From Hybos culiciformis (taxonomy: Eukaryota > Arthropoda > Insecta > Diptera > Hybotidae): a stretch of DNA of 64,000 nt. The first letter of the stretch is position 1, and each line of letters opens with the position of its first letter. The notes under the pieces were generated by a model. The model saw only the letters and a list, made by a program, of their open reading frames with translations. It was not told where the DNA came from and did no database searches. The DNA is taken from assembly GCA_964007475.1 (NCBI GenBank), contig OZ023273.1, positions 29,375,557 through 29,439,556 on the forward strand, written 5' to 3'. Position numbers and translations under genes: made by a program. Of this stretch, positions 12,101-27,100 are shown in pieces.

Positions 12101-15100
12101 TATTTTGTTGCTGTATTAATAACGGCGACGACAACAACGTCGTTGATGATGATGCTAATGTTGACGATGACACTGCTACTTGACTTGATGATAAATTTTC
12201 TTTCTTTGAATTTTTTATACCAAGAGCTGAATTACAATTACCATTGCTGTTCATATTTGTTTTATTATCATTATTGTTGTCATTGTTGTTGCTGCTACTG
12301 CTGATGCTGCTATTATTAAATCCGTCATCACCTTTAACATTATCGTTATCATTGTTTTCTGAACTATGTAAATTTAAATCATTATTGCTATTGTTATTTA
12401 TTAATTTTTGATGTAACATTAACATAGCTAAAAGTTTTAAACATTCTTTGGAATCAATAAATTTTTCTAACATTCCAAAAATAACTTCTTTTTGTGTAGA
12501 TAATTCGTTTGTATTTGAATCATTTGTACTATTACCAAAATCATTGAATACACCTCCAATGTTAAAAACAGATGAATTATCACTATTGGGGGTTACAATT
12601 TTTTGTTTACTATTACCACTCATTGCTATTAATGGTATTTTTGTTATGAAAAACATTTCTAAAATTAAACCTCTTAACGCTAATATACTACAATCTCGTA
12701 TAAAATGATTAGCTAATAAACTATTTGTGGTGCTTATTATTTTTGGTATTGTTATCAATTTTTGATGATTCTGTTTTGTTAAATTTAATAGAAATTTTAT
12801 AATTGAACCAATTATAATTGCTGAATTCCTGTGAAAAAAAAGAGATACCTACAATTTTTTTTAATACAATATAAAGTAAATAGAGGCTATATATATAGGG
12901 ATTAAAAATTTAACATCCAAATTTTATACAAAATTCTACAACATATGTACATATAGTCATAATATGTATTAATTGTTGTTTGTATAAGTATGTATATCTT
13001 TTTATACAATTAAATTTTAATTGGAAATTTTATATCAGATAATTAAACGGCAATTTTCAAGAATTACAAAATAATCGGGAAAAAATAGTAAAATTTATGG
13101 CTTAACGAAATTGGAAATAAACAAAACATCATTATCAAAAATAAATAAAAAATACTGAAAATAAAATAGATTTTCCAAACCAAACCGAAAAAAGGAAAAA
13201 TAAATCGAAGGGTGAAAGCCATTCTTTGAAATAAAAATATATAACTTTAAATTTTTTCATCTTTTTCACACCATGTCTAACAAATTATGTATTCAGCTAA
13301 TTGGGGTGATAAGAAAATACAATATGAACATTGTTGTCATATAAACGAAAAATTGAAATGATAACTTACAAAACTGTATAGTTAATAATTACAATAATAT
13401 AGGTATGTAAGTATGCTTAATCTGAGATTCATAAACCTTTTGAAATAATCAGAATTCTTGATAAAAATAATGAAAATAATAATTTGCTAAATTTTATTTT
13501 TGAGTCAATACTCAAAAAAAGACTTCTCAGCGAAAAAAACATCTCAAGCGTGAAAATAAAAAATTTACAAAACTAATTTAAAAAAATCCGAGAACCACTC
13601 AATATTATTGTATAGAATTAAACACAATTTCCTGTCGTCATCTATCCAGAGATTAATGATTTTCATAAAAGCCTTGGTGTGAGCGAATAAACTTCTAAGA
13701 GAGATCGAAGTGATGACTTCCTTTGACTGTTGACTACCAAAATGAAAATTCCGGACGTCTACTAACGATTGTGTTGTTTTTCATAAAAAAAAAAATTTTA
13801 TAAAAAAGGCAGCTGATTTTTTACTTTGACTGTCGCTCGCTTTGTTTTTGCCAATTTTTGTCGACTATTGATGTGTTTGGCCGGCTGAGATCATCCATTT
13901 GGGTCTCTGATTTCTAAACGAAATATTAAAAGAATGTAAAGAGGAAAAATAATCATAACTTACCTTGCAACACCAGATTCAATCAATTCGAGACTTTTTA
14001 CCACTTGTTCAAATATAACATTCTTTGAATCCAAAATACTATATGTAACATTGAATTCCAATAATTGATTCAATAAATCTAAAATCGGTTTCTGTACCAA
14101 CGAATTTGATTTCATAAACAGCTGGATATAAATTGAAGAAAAAAAGAATTCATGGTTAGTTGTGATTATAAACATTAAATACAACTATTTCAACTACAAG
14201 ATGACGATTTTAACATTTTATACTCATCTCATAAACAGTGCTCAAAAATATCTTTACATTAAAGAAATTTTAATTTGAATAATAATTACTGAAATTGTAT
14301 ACCTATACTATAGTTTAGAAGCACAGAAAAAAAAGAGTAGCCTTTTTATCTAAACTTTAAATAAAATCATCTAATGTTTGTGATTGAATTTTAGCCATTT
14401 AAACTGTTTAATTGCGCCAGCTATTCTTAATTAAATGATTTGCTACAAATCGTAATTATTTGTTTTGTTGAAACATTAAATAAAATATTTAATTTGCATT
14501 ATCCGTTTTTAACCCCTCAAATACAAAAACAGTTCAAATGTTTTTTTTTTTTTTTTTGTTTTTTTTAACTTTTTTTTTTTTTGTTTTTTTTTTTTTTTTT
14601 TTAACTTTTTTGGTTGGTCACACATTTGTACTATCACTACGAGACGTTGCTTTTTTTTTTAACTTTTTTGGTCGGTCACCCATCTAAGTTCTATCACTAC
14701 GAGATGTTGCTTAACCTTCTGTGTTCAATGTGATGTAGAGTCTTCCACTAAGCTATGTCAGTGATATACAACAATGTATTAATAGACAATATAAATTCGA
14801 TTTCTATGAAAACTTTATACAATTGTCAAAGAATGTTACTGTACAATTCTACTATTTTTGTAGTTGATATATTGAAATATTTATTTCAAATCCAATAATT
14901 AAATTTGCTGAATCACATAATGTTTAGATAATTTCAAAATTTACCTTAATTTTAGTTTTAACAAATTTGATTTAATATTTCAAATAAATGAATTGTTAAA
15001 AACAACAAATTCTTTCAATTAATTAGTTGTATTTTAAAGCTTAAATCAATGAATTTTCATTAGAAAAATTATTTAGTTTTGATTTTTTTTTCAACTATTG

Positions 15101-18100
15101 AATTAATTAATTTGTTTAAAACATTAATTAAATTAATGAAAGCTGATTCATTTAATTATGTTTAGTTAATTATTCTAATTTATTTTTTTCTGTGAGGAAT
15201 TTATGTACCATTCAAATAAATTAAATATTGTTGTATATATACATCAAATACTGTTGTATATTTTTTCATATTTTTAAAATTCACGCCAACTCTTACCGTC
15301 ACTCCACTCTTTATCGTAGTCAACCTCTATTTAAATCAAAAATTTATTGAAAAAAAAACTAAACCTAACTCAAAAAAAAAAACAACTAATTTTTCTTTAT
15401 TATTAAAGCATTATTCTACTTGACTTGATATGGTTAAATCTTCAGTAAAAAAAAAAAAAAGAAGAAAAATAATAATAATCATTCTCCCATTTGGCATTAA
15501 AAAAAAATTTCTATAAATTAAATGCAATTAATTCAAACATCTAAGGATTATAAAAAAAAGGATATATAATTGAAATTAAATCAAAGAGATGTCGGCTACG
15601 GACAACAATAATAAATTCTTCATTTTATCTGTTTCTATTTATTTTTTTTATTTTTTTTAATAGCTTTATAAATCACTTTTAATTATTTTGAAATGTCTGT
15701 ATTTCGACTATAAATGAAGTCCAAACGAATATCCTGGATGTTATTGTTTTGTCCTTGCAATTTGTCTCTCCCTCTCTCAAGTGTAAACCACATTTCATAC
15801 GGTCAAAAACATAAAAAAAAAAGTTTTTTTTTATGTTTAACCAAATCACAAAAGGAGTAAAATAAAGTTTTGTTTCTCATCATGCTACTATAGTATTTAT
15901 ATACGTAAATAAAAGCTTATAATATTGATCGTAATAATACATAATATCGAAAGTTCCATTCAGTAACGAATATAATATAATTTAATATTTTGCTTAAAAC
16001 ATTAATATGAATTGACATGCAAATTAATTTGAATATATCGTAGTAAATAATCAAAATCAATAATAAAAAAAATGATTTCAATAATAGTTATCTATCAGTT
16101 CGATAAACCGCTCTAAGTTCGATATTTATTTATTTCGTTGTTGAATGAGAGTATCGATTTACACATTATAAATATTATATATAAATAAATTATATTATAT
16201 TATACACATTTGTTTATATTTTGGAAAACAAATAACTGAAACAAACATTCACAACATGAATACACAAACTGATAAAAAGGAAGAAAAAAAAAGTAAAAGA
16301 AAATGATGAAAAAAGGATTTCTTAACAAGATTTTCCATCAGTTATTGCCAATTCTTGAAGTTGGAAAAAATTTATAACTCTCTGTAGGATAGTCTCAAGA
16401 AAAAAAAAAGAAAAACTCTAAGCTAATAAATTTAAAGTATTTTATTTGAAACAACTTATAGCAAAATATAAAATATATTCAGAAAATAAAAAAAAAACAG
16501 CAATTTTTCAAAACAAAACATCAAAAATAGATTACATCTTCTTTTCTGTTCTATTGAATAAGCTTTTTTTATGCTAAGAGCAACTAAAAAAATTTTTTGT
16601 AGCATGATGATCCACATTTTTCATTTTACTAAAAAATGTTTAATTGAAATAAAAGTCCAAATTAATTAAATTTGTTTAAGTTTTATAAAATAAGGGTTAT
16701 TATATTTATATAGAAAATTAAGTAATGTGGAGGATTAAAATTTGAAAATCTTATTACACAAGATAGTATGTATATTTGCAAATGCATAAATAACTTTGAT
16801 TAAAAAAAATTAAAAACTAACTAAGTAGTATTTTACAAAAAAAAGTTTATAAAATCCAAATTCAAATTAAAATACTTGTTATAATAACAACAATTTTTTT
16901 TGTAAGCAAATGGAATACTCCTAGTCAGCTTGGTTTTTGTTGAATAAAAAAGACTTCTTTCATAAAAAAAAAATCCAAATTTCTACAGTTTTATAAATAA
17001 AAGGGGGGTTGCTTTTGTTATAAACCAAAAAAAAAGCAAACAATTTAAATTACTTACTGATAAACAAGATATAACCAATGGCTCAAATAATTTTATATAT
17101 TTAACACATTCTTCTTCGTTTTTAGTTTTTCCAAGTGGAAAATTCATACTATGTTCAAATAGTTGCAAAAATAATTTCATAATTTTTTCATTATGATAAT
17201 ATTCAATATTATTGTCATTTTCACTGACATCATCACCTACAATGCCTTCATTGAAAATATTTTGCATTGAAATATTATAATTATTATCACTTTTATATAA
17301 ATTTCTTGCTGTCAAATAAGTTTTCATAAAATTTTCATATTCTAATTTACGATTTAAATAATTTCGCCCAAATAAATATTTTAATAATTGTTTTAGACAT
17401 TCTATTGCCTCGACTGGTGCATAATTCACAAGTATATTTAAATATTGAAGAGTTTCTTCAATAAATTTTATTTTTTGAAAGGATGAAAAACTGTTGCTCA
17501 TATTAATATTTGTACTGCTGTTGCTATTAACATTACTATTACTATTACTCCAAATTCCACTCGTTTCACCACCAACTAATTTTAATTCCCTGTTATCTTC
17601 CATCATTTCTAGGCAGGCAGATAATGCATTTAGAGAAATTTTAAGCAATGACATTAATTTAATACCAGATTCAAAATTTATCGTCATCTACATATTTCAA
17701 TGAAAAGGAAGATAAACACAAAAAGAAAAATTTTTATATATAAAAATATTTGTTAAAGAAATTTTTATTTTCAAAGTGAAAAATTGTATTCTAAAAAATA
17801 AAATATATCCTCACGCTACAAAGAATTCAGTTTTTCTCACATTTTGTTAAAACGAATTTTTCGAAAAATATACGAATGCCACAGAATAGTGATTTTTTTT
17901 ATTTTTAAAATAATGACCAATATATTTATTTTTCAAAACATTAAATTGAAAATATGTTTATTTATATACCTACCTAATATTATTTATGAACTCTACATGT
18001 AAGCGAAAGTTCATTTATATGAAGTTTTTTTTATTTTTTAGATTTAAATTTACAATTTAGAATTTCAATAAATGAAAATATGTAAATTAGAATCGACCGT

Positions 18101-21100
18101 AAACCAACTATTGATTCGTTCAGGAAAATTTTATACAATTATAATAACTAAAGCCGTGAATTTCGTTTATATTTTTCTTGCGAAGAAAAAAAAATAACAG
18201 AAAGCTGCAGCTTAAAAGTTTATATTCTCAATTTTTTGTTTTCAAAATCCTAAAAATTTAAATGTGAACTCAAATAAATTATTTCTAAATTGAAGAATAT
18301 TATTTTTTTTTATTCAAGAGATTCATAGAAATTTTATACTTATATTATTTTTCAAAGAGAAATCAATTTAGAAATATTTCAAAATTGAATTAAATTAATT
18401 TTATTTGATGAAAATGCACCTTTTTTTCGTATAATGGAAACTTTACCAGAGCTTATATGAAAACATTTTTATTTTTATAAAATTTCATTGTACAGAAGAG
18501 TTTCACTAAAAAATTAAATAATTTATAATTTTTTTTAAGCCTATTCATTCTTTAATATTGAATGTCTGGGAAATACATGGTTTAAGAAATTGAATGCGAT
18601 AATCTGCAATATTTGGAAGGAATAAAATTTTTACGCATTGAAAAATTCTTGTATAATAAATAGTATTCCTTTACATTAACGAGCAATTTGTCAATACCAA
18701 ATTCAAAACTTTAAATTCTAATCTCAATGAACGATTTATATTTAGGTCAAGTTCAAATATGTTATGTACAGTAAACTCGGGTAGCAAGTAATTTTAAGAT
18801 CTCTGAGGAATTTTAATTACGAAAATATACCTGAAATGTAAATAAAATAAACATTTCAGAAAATATATTTTTATGTCATTTACTTACTTTGTAACTTTCA
18901 TTGGCTGTTTTTAAAATATTATACAACTTGATGTACAGGCAATCATTTCCAAAATAACCATAACTATTTAAAACAGCTAATTCTTTAGTATTCTGAAATA
19001 AATCATTGGTTTTCGTGCCCTTATTAAATAACGTAGGTTTGTAATTACCAAACAAATGATAATAAATGTTTAATATTTTTAATACATGAATCAATATTGT
19101 TTCACTAAAATTTTTGTTGATTCCATGAAACATGTTTGCTAGAAATTAAAAAAGGAATTATTTAATTCAGTTGTAATTTTTAAAATTAATTATTTATATA
19201 ATATTTAATGAGAAATAACTCTCATCCATTATCACTACACTTTTTTTATTGTATTAATTTATTTAATTAAAATCATACAGTTACGTTACTAATTTTATTC
19301 GCTCTCACGTAAAATGTACAAATTTATTGTAGAAATTATAATCTGACTATTATATATTAGGAACAATTGTTTACTAAAGATGATTTTTATTTAAAGTTAT
19401 CAATAATTTTCTGACTTGGTTTCTTAGTCAAAACAACACAAGTATGTAAACAGAGATATATTAATTGTCAATTAATTGTTTTGATAACTTTATTAAACTT
19501 CACATAAAGCCTACTGAACAGACAAAAGAAATAAACAATTCCTGACTTATTTCAGTTTAAACAAATTATAAAAAAATGCAATAAATACTAATATAATTTA
19601 AATTATAACATTAATTCAAATAATATCACTATCTTAGAGTTATATCTTCTTATAAACAACATAAAATTTTATTGTTATTAAGCTAAAAATAAAGAAAATT
19701 TACCTGCCAATAATTTAGTTAAAATTTCAATTAAATCTATTTGGCAATTCAATTCAGTACCCAAACCATAATTTACAGTCATAATTTCTAAACAAATTTC
19801 TATAAAATTAAATTCATTCCATGACTCTAAATAATCAATGGGGTTGAAATAATTTATCATCATCTTTAAAGCATATACAATACCAATCTGAAAATATGTA
19901 ATAATTATGTCATATTATAATAAATTTACATATTTACAGTTATTGACATTATGACATACTGCATAATATATAAAACAAGTTTTTCATCTATCTAATTATT
20001 TAAGAAATGAATATATGATGTGAAAAAATTTAAATATTAAAAACCACCAAAGCAAGTAGCAATACATAAGGTTTTATATCAAATATTTATCAATTTTATT
20101 CTCTAAATTAAATTTTTTTTCTCAATGGATTCGCTAGTTTTTTTTTTGTTATTGTTCATCATTTCAGCCCTGCCTTTTTGAATATATTACAATAAAATAC
20201 TAACCTGAATATTTTTATTATCTAATTCCATTAATTTATTTGTAAGTTTATAAAAAACTTTTGATAAAACTTTATCAATTTCATTCAAAAATGGAATATT
20301 ATCATCATTTAACAAATCACAAAACATTTGAGACATACCATTAAAAATTCGATACGATAATAATTCTTTAACTAAATTCAAATTAGTTAAATGATGATAA
20401 TAAAATTTATTCAAATTATTGTAAATTTTTTTTAAATTTTTATTATTTTTATAGTTGAATTGTTGATTTTTAACGTAATTGCATAAGCATTCAGATGCAT
20501 GTTCTCTGACACGAATATCTTCGTCGCCAATCAATTCAATAAAATCATCTAAGAATAAATTCTGAAAAAATAAATTCGTTTTTAAAAGTGTTCAAATAAA
20601 AATTATTTTTTTTCCTAAATAACGTTATTATGAAAAATCATAAAATTAACATAATTCCGGAAGAACGGAAATATTAAAGATACCTTTTTGTAACATGTAT
20701 AAAATTTAAAAAGATAAATAAATATAAAAAATATGAAAATTTGATTTTCATTCCAGAATTTTATTTTCATTCTGGGCATGGGCGCCGGCAGTATGGTGCA
20801 AGGTGGTGCAACTGCACCACCTTTGTTTGATAAAAATGTTATTAAAATTTTGATAAAATTTGAAAAAAAAAAAAAAAGTTAAAAAAAACGTGGGGAAAAG
20901 TTTAAGGAAAATATTTTTTTCTGAGGAAAATTTGAAGAAATTCATAAATTTTGTGCTAACTTTGGCAGTCAACAATATTTAAAATTTCAGACTCGTAAAT
21001 TTTTTTTACCCTAATGATTTTAAGAAATTAATATCATTACGGTATTCTTCTACGTACGTTGAACTCAAAATCCATTGTTGAAACTAAACTTTTTGATTTA

Positions 21101-24100
21101 CAACATATAAGTATCGCATAAAATCTGAACACATTAAAAATTTGAGAAAATCTTGCAAAAATAAGCTGTTTTTGTGGAAAAACGGCAGTGAGTAAAACCG
21201 TTAAACAATTTTTTTTCTATTTTAGGGCAAAAAAAGAATTTAGTACAAAAAAATATAAAAAAATAATTTCAGGAATTTTTTTAAAAAAGTGTCTATTTTG
21301 GGGAAATTTCTTAAAAATTTGAGTGAATTTCATTTATTCCATCTGGCAGCCCTGGTGAGCGATGCTCAGAATCAGCATACTGAGATGAATTTTGTCGTGA
21401 ATTCAAAATATTGTTTTGCAACTGATTTTTCCTAAAATCAAAATTTAATTTAAATTAAGGTTGTTGGAAATTGTAACTTAGTGATGAACCCGTAATATGT
21501 CAAAGATTTGGTAAAATCAAAATAATAATTTTTACATGCACCACCTTATAAAAAATCCTGACGGCGCCCATGATTCTGGGTTTAACATTTTTGAGTTACT
21601 GCCCTTAAAAATATCAGTATTACAGCCCTTTAAAATATCAGTATTAAAATATCAGTATCAGTACTTTTGGTAATTGTTATGTACTTTATTATTTATTACA
21701 ATGAAACTGAATTTGATATAAAAGCTAGGGCGAAACTATGCTGAGCAGGATCTACTAGTTTAATATACAATATTTATAAAAGTACAAAACATTTGACTGG
21801 AATGATAATAAAACAAATTACGAGACATTTAGAATTCGAATTTTAAACAAATTTAAAATATCAATCTAACAAATTGTTATGAATAATTAATAAATATTAA
21901 AATTTAAGTTTTTATTTTGGTAATACTTTTACAAATAATATTAAAATCATTTTCTTTTAATTTCATTCCTGCGTTATCACAAACAGCAATATGTTTAATT
22001 ATTCATTAATTTGCTTATGACTATATTTTAAACTTTAAAAATAAAACATTGCAAATAAATGATTCTGAGTATAATAAATCGAGACCTTAGAACAACAAGG
22101 TTCTAACTTTTTATTTACTTATTGTATTGTTTACTTATTGTTTACTTATTGTACGAGTCGACATTGCAGATAGAACTTTTTTTTAGAACAAAATTAAACC
22201 ACATTTTCAAAACCGATAGAACTAGACAAAATCTGAATACAAAAATGAAAATATCATGGTTAAAAACCTATAAACACATATATATCTCATTTTTTCTTAT
22301 TTTGTCAGTTAGAACCTTGTTGTTCTAAGGTCTCGAAATAACAAAAAAAATAATATAATTCCTAGAAAAATGTTTGTTTGATTAATTTTAACAGCAAAAA
22401 ATATAGTAAACATTTTGAAATTGAGATAATATATATATACGTTTCATTTATAAAAAACAAGTACCTACTAAAAATCAAAAAGAAGAAGGTAGGTATAGTA
22501 CTTGAATAAATCAAAAAAAAAAAATTGTATATCCTCTTACCTCATATTTCTTAGCAATAACTGAACCAAATTCATCTCGAATTATACAATAATTGAAATT
22601 TGATGCCACTTCAGCATATTTATTTTGTACAAGCCAATATTTATTATGATAACACAAGCGAAATTCATTCAATATAAATTCAAATGAAATCATTTTGACA
22701 GCAGAATAATGATGTTTACAATTTTCACTATAGTCAATTTCATCATCATCATCATTATTATCATTATCATCATTACTGAGTTTATTATTTCCTTCTTTCA
22801 ATTTTATTAAATTTTCTATAAAACTGTTAGTTACATTGTAATTGCAATTATAAATATTAACATTAATATCCAGATTATTTTCACTAAGGATATCCGTTGA
22901 TTTCTGATATTGTTGCCGACCATTAAAATAATTCATTAATAAAAGTGGAAAAATTTTACTGAATGAGGTCAACGCATGAATAACCACTGTGTGAATATCA
23001 TCACGAAAACCCTTTGATAAAAAAAATTAAACAAAAATAGTAGAGAGTATATTAAAAAAACAAATTTGGTAAACACATGAAAAAAAAAAATTAAAATCCA
23101 AATTTTTTCAGAGATGATTTCATTTCATACCTATTATGTTTTTTTTTACGTTGTTTATATAAATTATTTCCTTTGATTTTAAATTTGTATTAAAGTAGGA
23201 TTGAGCTTATATTTTTGATAACTCAATAATAATAGTTAGATTGAAAGTAAGTTTAATATAGTTCTGCGAAATTAATAAACTAAAAACATAAAGCTACGAG
23301 TTCCTTCCAATTGGACGCAACGCATGAAGGCTAAACGCATTGTGTGGATGATGCTCGAACTACGAAAAATAGAATATTAAATTTGGATTCTTTTTTTTTT
23401 TATTAATAAATTTCAAAAAAAAAAATTCTGTCATGTATGTCCAATAACAATAATATTAAACAATCATCAGCCTTAATTCTTAAGTACATACCATCAGAAT
23501 ATAATTCCATAAATTTTTAAGTTGTGGGTGTAATATGAAAAATTCATCAAGTTGTAATTAGTAAATTAAATTGGATTTCTCATTTCAATAGTGAAAAATT
23601 AGATTGAAATATCAATTACTATTAAAACATTATTATTTTTTAACAATTGTACAAGTATATAATTATGCATACATATGGAGAAGATACATAGAACTTTCAC
23701 AAAATTCAAATTCAGAAGCACAAAAAAACATCTAATTTAAATTTGTTCTAAATTCTGCACATGATATCTATGTTACATTATCTTAAATTACTTATACTTT
23801 ATAACGATACTAAATATGTTCATATTTTTTTTTTTTCATTTCTTTTTATTATGCCGAGGGATAAATGATTGAGTTTGAAAAAAAAAATAATAAGTTCGTT
23901 TTTCCTTTCTTTTTCAGTTCAAAAAGTATTCATACCTAAACTATAGTATGTGTATAATATTTTGAATGTTTATCGTAGCCCAAAACATAGTTCTACATAC
24001 TTAAACGTACAACTCTTTTGATATTTTTTTTCTCTCCTATACTGTTATATGTAAATTTCAAAGAACTTAACACTTTTTGTTATCAAAACTGATATTATTC

Positions 24101-27100
24101 AAGTTTTTACGTAAGTTCTATTTTAATGTTGCTGTGTGTTATTTTTTTTTCCTCTACGTTTTCTTTCTTTTACGTTTTTTTTTTCTTACAATCATAAAGG
24201 ATCCCTTTCTATGTACCAAAAAAAAAAATAAAAATAAAAGTGCTATATTTCATTTTTTACACTTCTTTATCTGCCTGACAAAAGAATTTGAAAAAGAAAA
24301 ACTTCGAACTGAGAAGAAAAAAAAAATAATAATTTATAAAGTATAAGGATAAGAGAAATGTAACAAAAAAAAAAGGAATGTTGCATAAGAGAAAAAATTT
24401 ATTTTAACTATAATTCCGATTCGAATTGCTTAAAGGTTAACATTATTCTAAATAAATTTAGATTTAATTAAAAATTATGACAACTAAAAGCTATACATAT
24501 TGCTGATAAATCACAAGATCTGAACATTTATTTCAAGGACACAACATGATTTTCGGGCAAGCATTTCCTACACTTTTGGCAGTTAGCAAAATAGCAGTAT
24601 AAAAAATCCTAAAATCATCAGCGAGCACAATCAAGGCCTGACAAATTTTTTACAAAATTTGTACCTTCTGACCTTACATTTACCCACAATCAAAACTAAA
24701 TGAATGAAAAAAAATATACGCTCTGCTTGTGCATATGTTAAACCTTTTTTTTTTTTCTTATTTAAAGAAGTAAAAAAAAATAAAGGAAAGACTGTTCAGA
24801 TTTAGCCCCAGAGAAAGAATAACATGATAAAAGTTCTGTTTCTTGTCTTTTCCTTTTGTATGTAAGTTGGTAGACAATAATGTAGGAAATTCTTGGAAAA
24901 ACAAGTATGATAAAAACATTTTTTTTTTTTTGCAACACTATCTTTTTACAAAATTCTAATATGATAAAAGGTCCTTTTTTCTTATTTAAAGAACAAAATT
25001 TTTTATTTCTTTATTATGATAACATTTGAGCTTTTTAACATAATAATTATATGAGGAAAATTTTAAATACCGTGTATAATCATTATTAAGTCTTTTCCTA
25101 AGCGAAAAGTAAAAGTTAGTATTCAAATTTTCTCATAAAATAACAAATTGTAAAAAAAGATTGTGTATTATAATCAGTTTTCTTTAATTTTTGTTTACTC
25201 TAGTCTAACACGTGATAAGGTGGTTTATTTTGAAGAAAATTGGTACTTCACAGTAACGCAGTAAGTACACTAATAATTGCACTTCTTCTTCGCGCCCTGA
25301 TCCTAATAAGCCTAAATCAAAGAAATTAAAGCTGAAATAGAAAAATTGAACTAATTCATACGCAGTGAAAACTTCCCATTATGAATACAATTTTTATATA
25401 AGTATTTGGTAAGATAATTATGAATGAACAATAGGACAAACTAATTTTTTATCGAATGGCAATTTATTAGATTTACGATTATGAGAGCTAGAATAATTAA
25501 CATTTGTGAATTTAGTGTTTTGTTTTTTTATATTTTTATTTTATAACTTACATTGTAGAATAAAATGAAAAAAATATAATATTACAAAAATTCAATTGAA
25601 CTAAACAAGCAGTTGCTTATTTTCAGTATTTTTTTATTTACATTTTATTAAATAACTTTTTTCACTGTGTCAGTTCAAAAATTATTATTATAAATTATTT
25701 TAGAGCTCATAATTTGTAAGCCAAATTGATTTCCACTGTAAAATTTTGTTCGACATTCGATATAAAATTGATTCACCCTTTTTTCGTTCACAATAACATA
25801 AAAATTATAAGTATGTACATATTTTTCAATTTAAAACATTCTTAAAATTAAATTTAAATTTCAAAACCTAACTTTTTTTAAATACATAATAACATCATAA
25901 AATAACTCACCTTAATTATAATTGCCAATAATCGATTGATATTCAAAGCATTTACATTATTCTTGAAATCATTGAATTGATTTTCGAAATTTTTATTATC
26001 ACATTGATTGTGATTAAAATTTTTCTTCTCATTAAACAGAACTTGAATGAAACGATTATCATGCCAACCCATTAAAATAGAATTTTGTATAAAATGTCCA
26101 ATACAAATTTGTACATTACCACGTAAAACAGGATCAGAATGATTATAAAATAATAAAATATCGTGAATAAATTGTTTTTCAATTTTTCTATTGCCTTTAT
26201 TGTCACCGCTAACCACTTCTGTGGACTTATTCTTTATATCCTTAAATTCTAATTTTCTAATATTACGATTATTATATTGATGTTGCTTTTGTTGTTGTTG
26301 CTGATGGTGGTGATGGTTGTTCTGATGCTGCTGTTGTTGTTCAACCATTTTATTATTAGTTTTGTTTGGTATAACATTTAAACCACTTAAATTTTCAATA
26401 GATGTATTATTTTTAAATTGTTTTTTTCGTAGAATACCACTACCATCATCATCATGGCCATCGTCACAGTCATCATCATCATTGTAATTTCTAATTTCAC
26501 TTTTATTACCAGCAGCAGGAGAACACTCAATTTGATTATTCCCAAACGATTTAGTTAATAATTTCATTTCAGTTTTGGTTGATTGACTTTTCATTGATTT
26601 TCCAATTGCTGATGCTGACGATGATGATTCCAATGCTGATAAGGTTGACGGTCCAATTTCTTTAGACATAAAAACTAAATTTGATTTTGATTCAATTATT
26701 TCAGATTTTGATAAGATTTTTTCATGATTTGAATGTAAATTTTTAGCGATTTTCGATGATTTATCAGATGTTAAATTTTCCCTTGTTACCACTACTGGTG
26801 GTTCTTTTAATTTTTGTTCAAACAATTGAGAATCAAAACTTCGTGATAAAGGATAATCTAATAAAAGTTTTGTTATTTCATTTGATTCACCAAAATGATC
26901 ATCTTTAATTTCTAATAAATTTTCTCCAATATAATTACTATCAAGTGGATGTTTAATTACACTTTCTAAATTGTTAAGATTTTCGTTAAATTTTTTTTTT
27001 ATTATAATTTCATTTAATTGTTCATCAATTTCTTTATCTTGACTAGAATTTTGACTACTTTCACCTTGACTTAATTCATCATCATCATTAATTATGTCAT

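Noticed and set aside
14661..14761. Functional 5S rRNA gene
   Set aside because: Only the internal promoter parts match; the body is shortened and followed by an A-rich tail, as in a SINE.
24077..24346. Plus-strand frame rich in Phe and Lys in HTT intron 7
   Set aside because: Low complexity from poly(T) and poly(A) runs; the apparent membrane segment is compositional.
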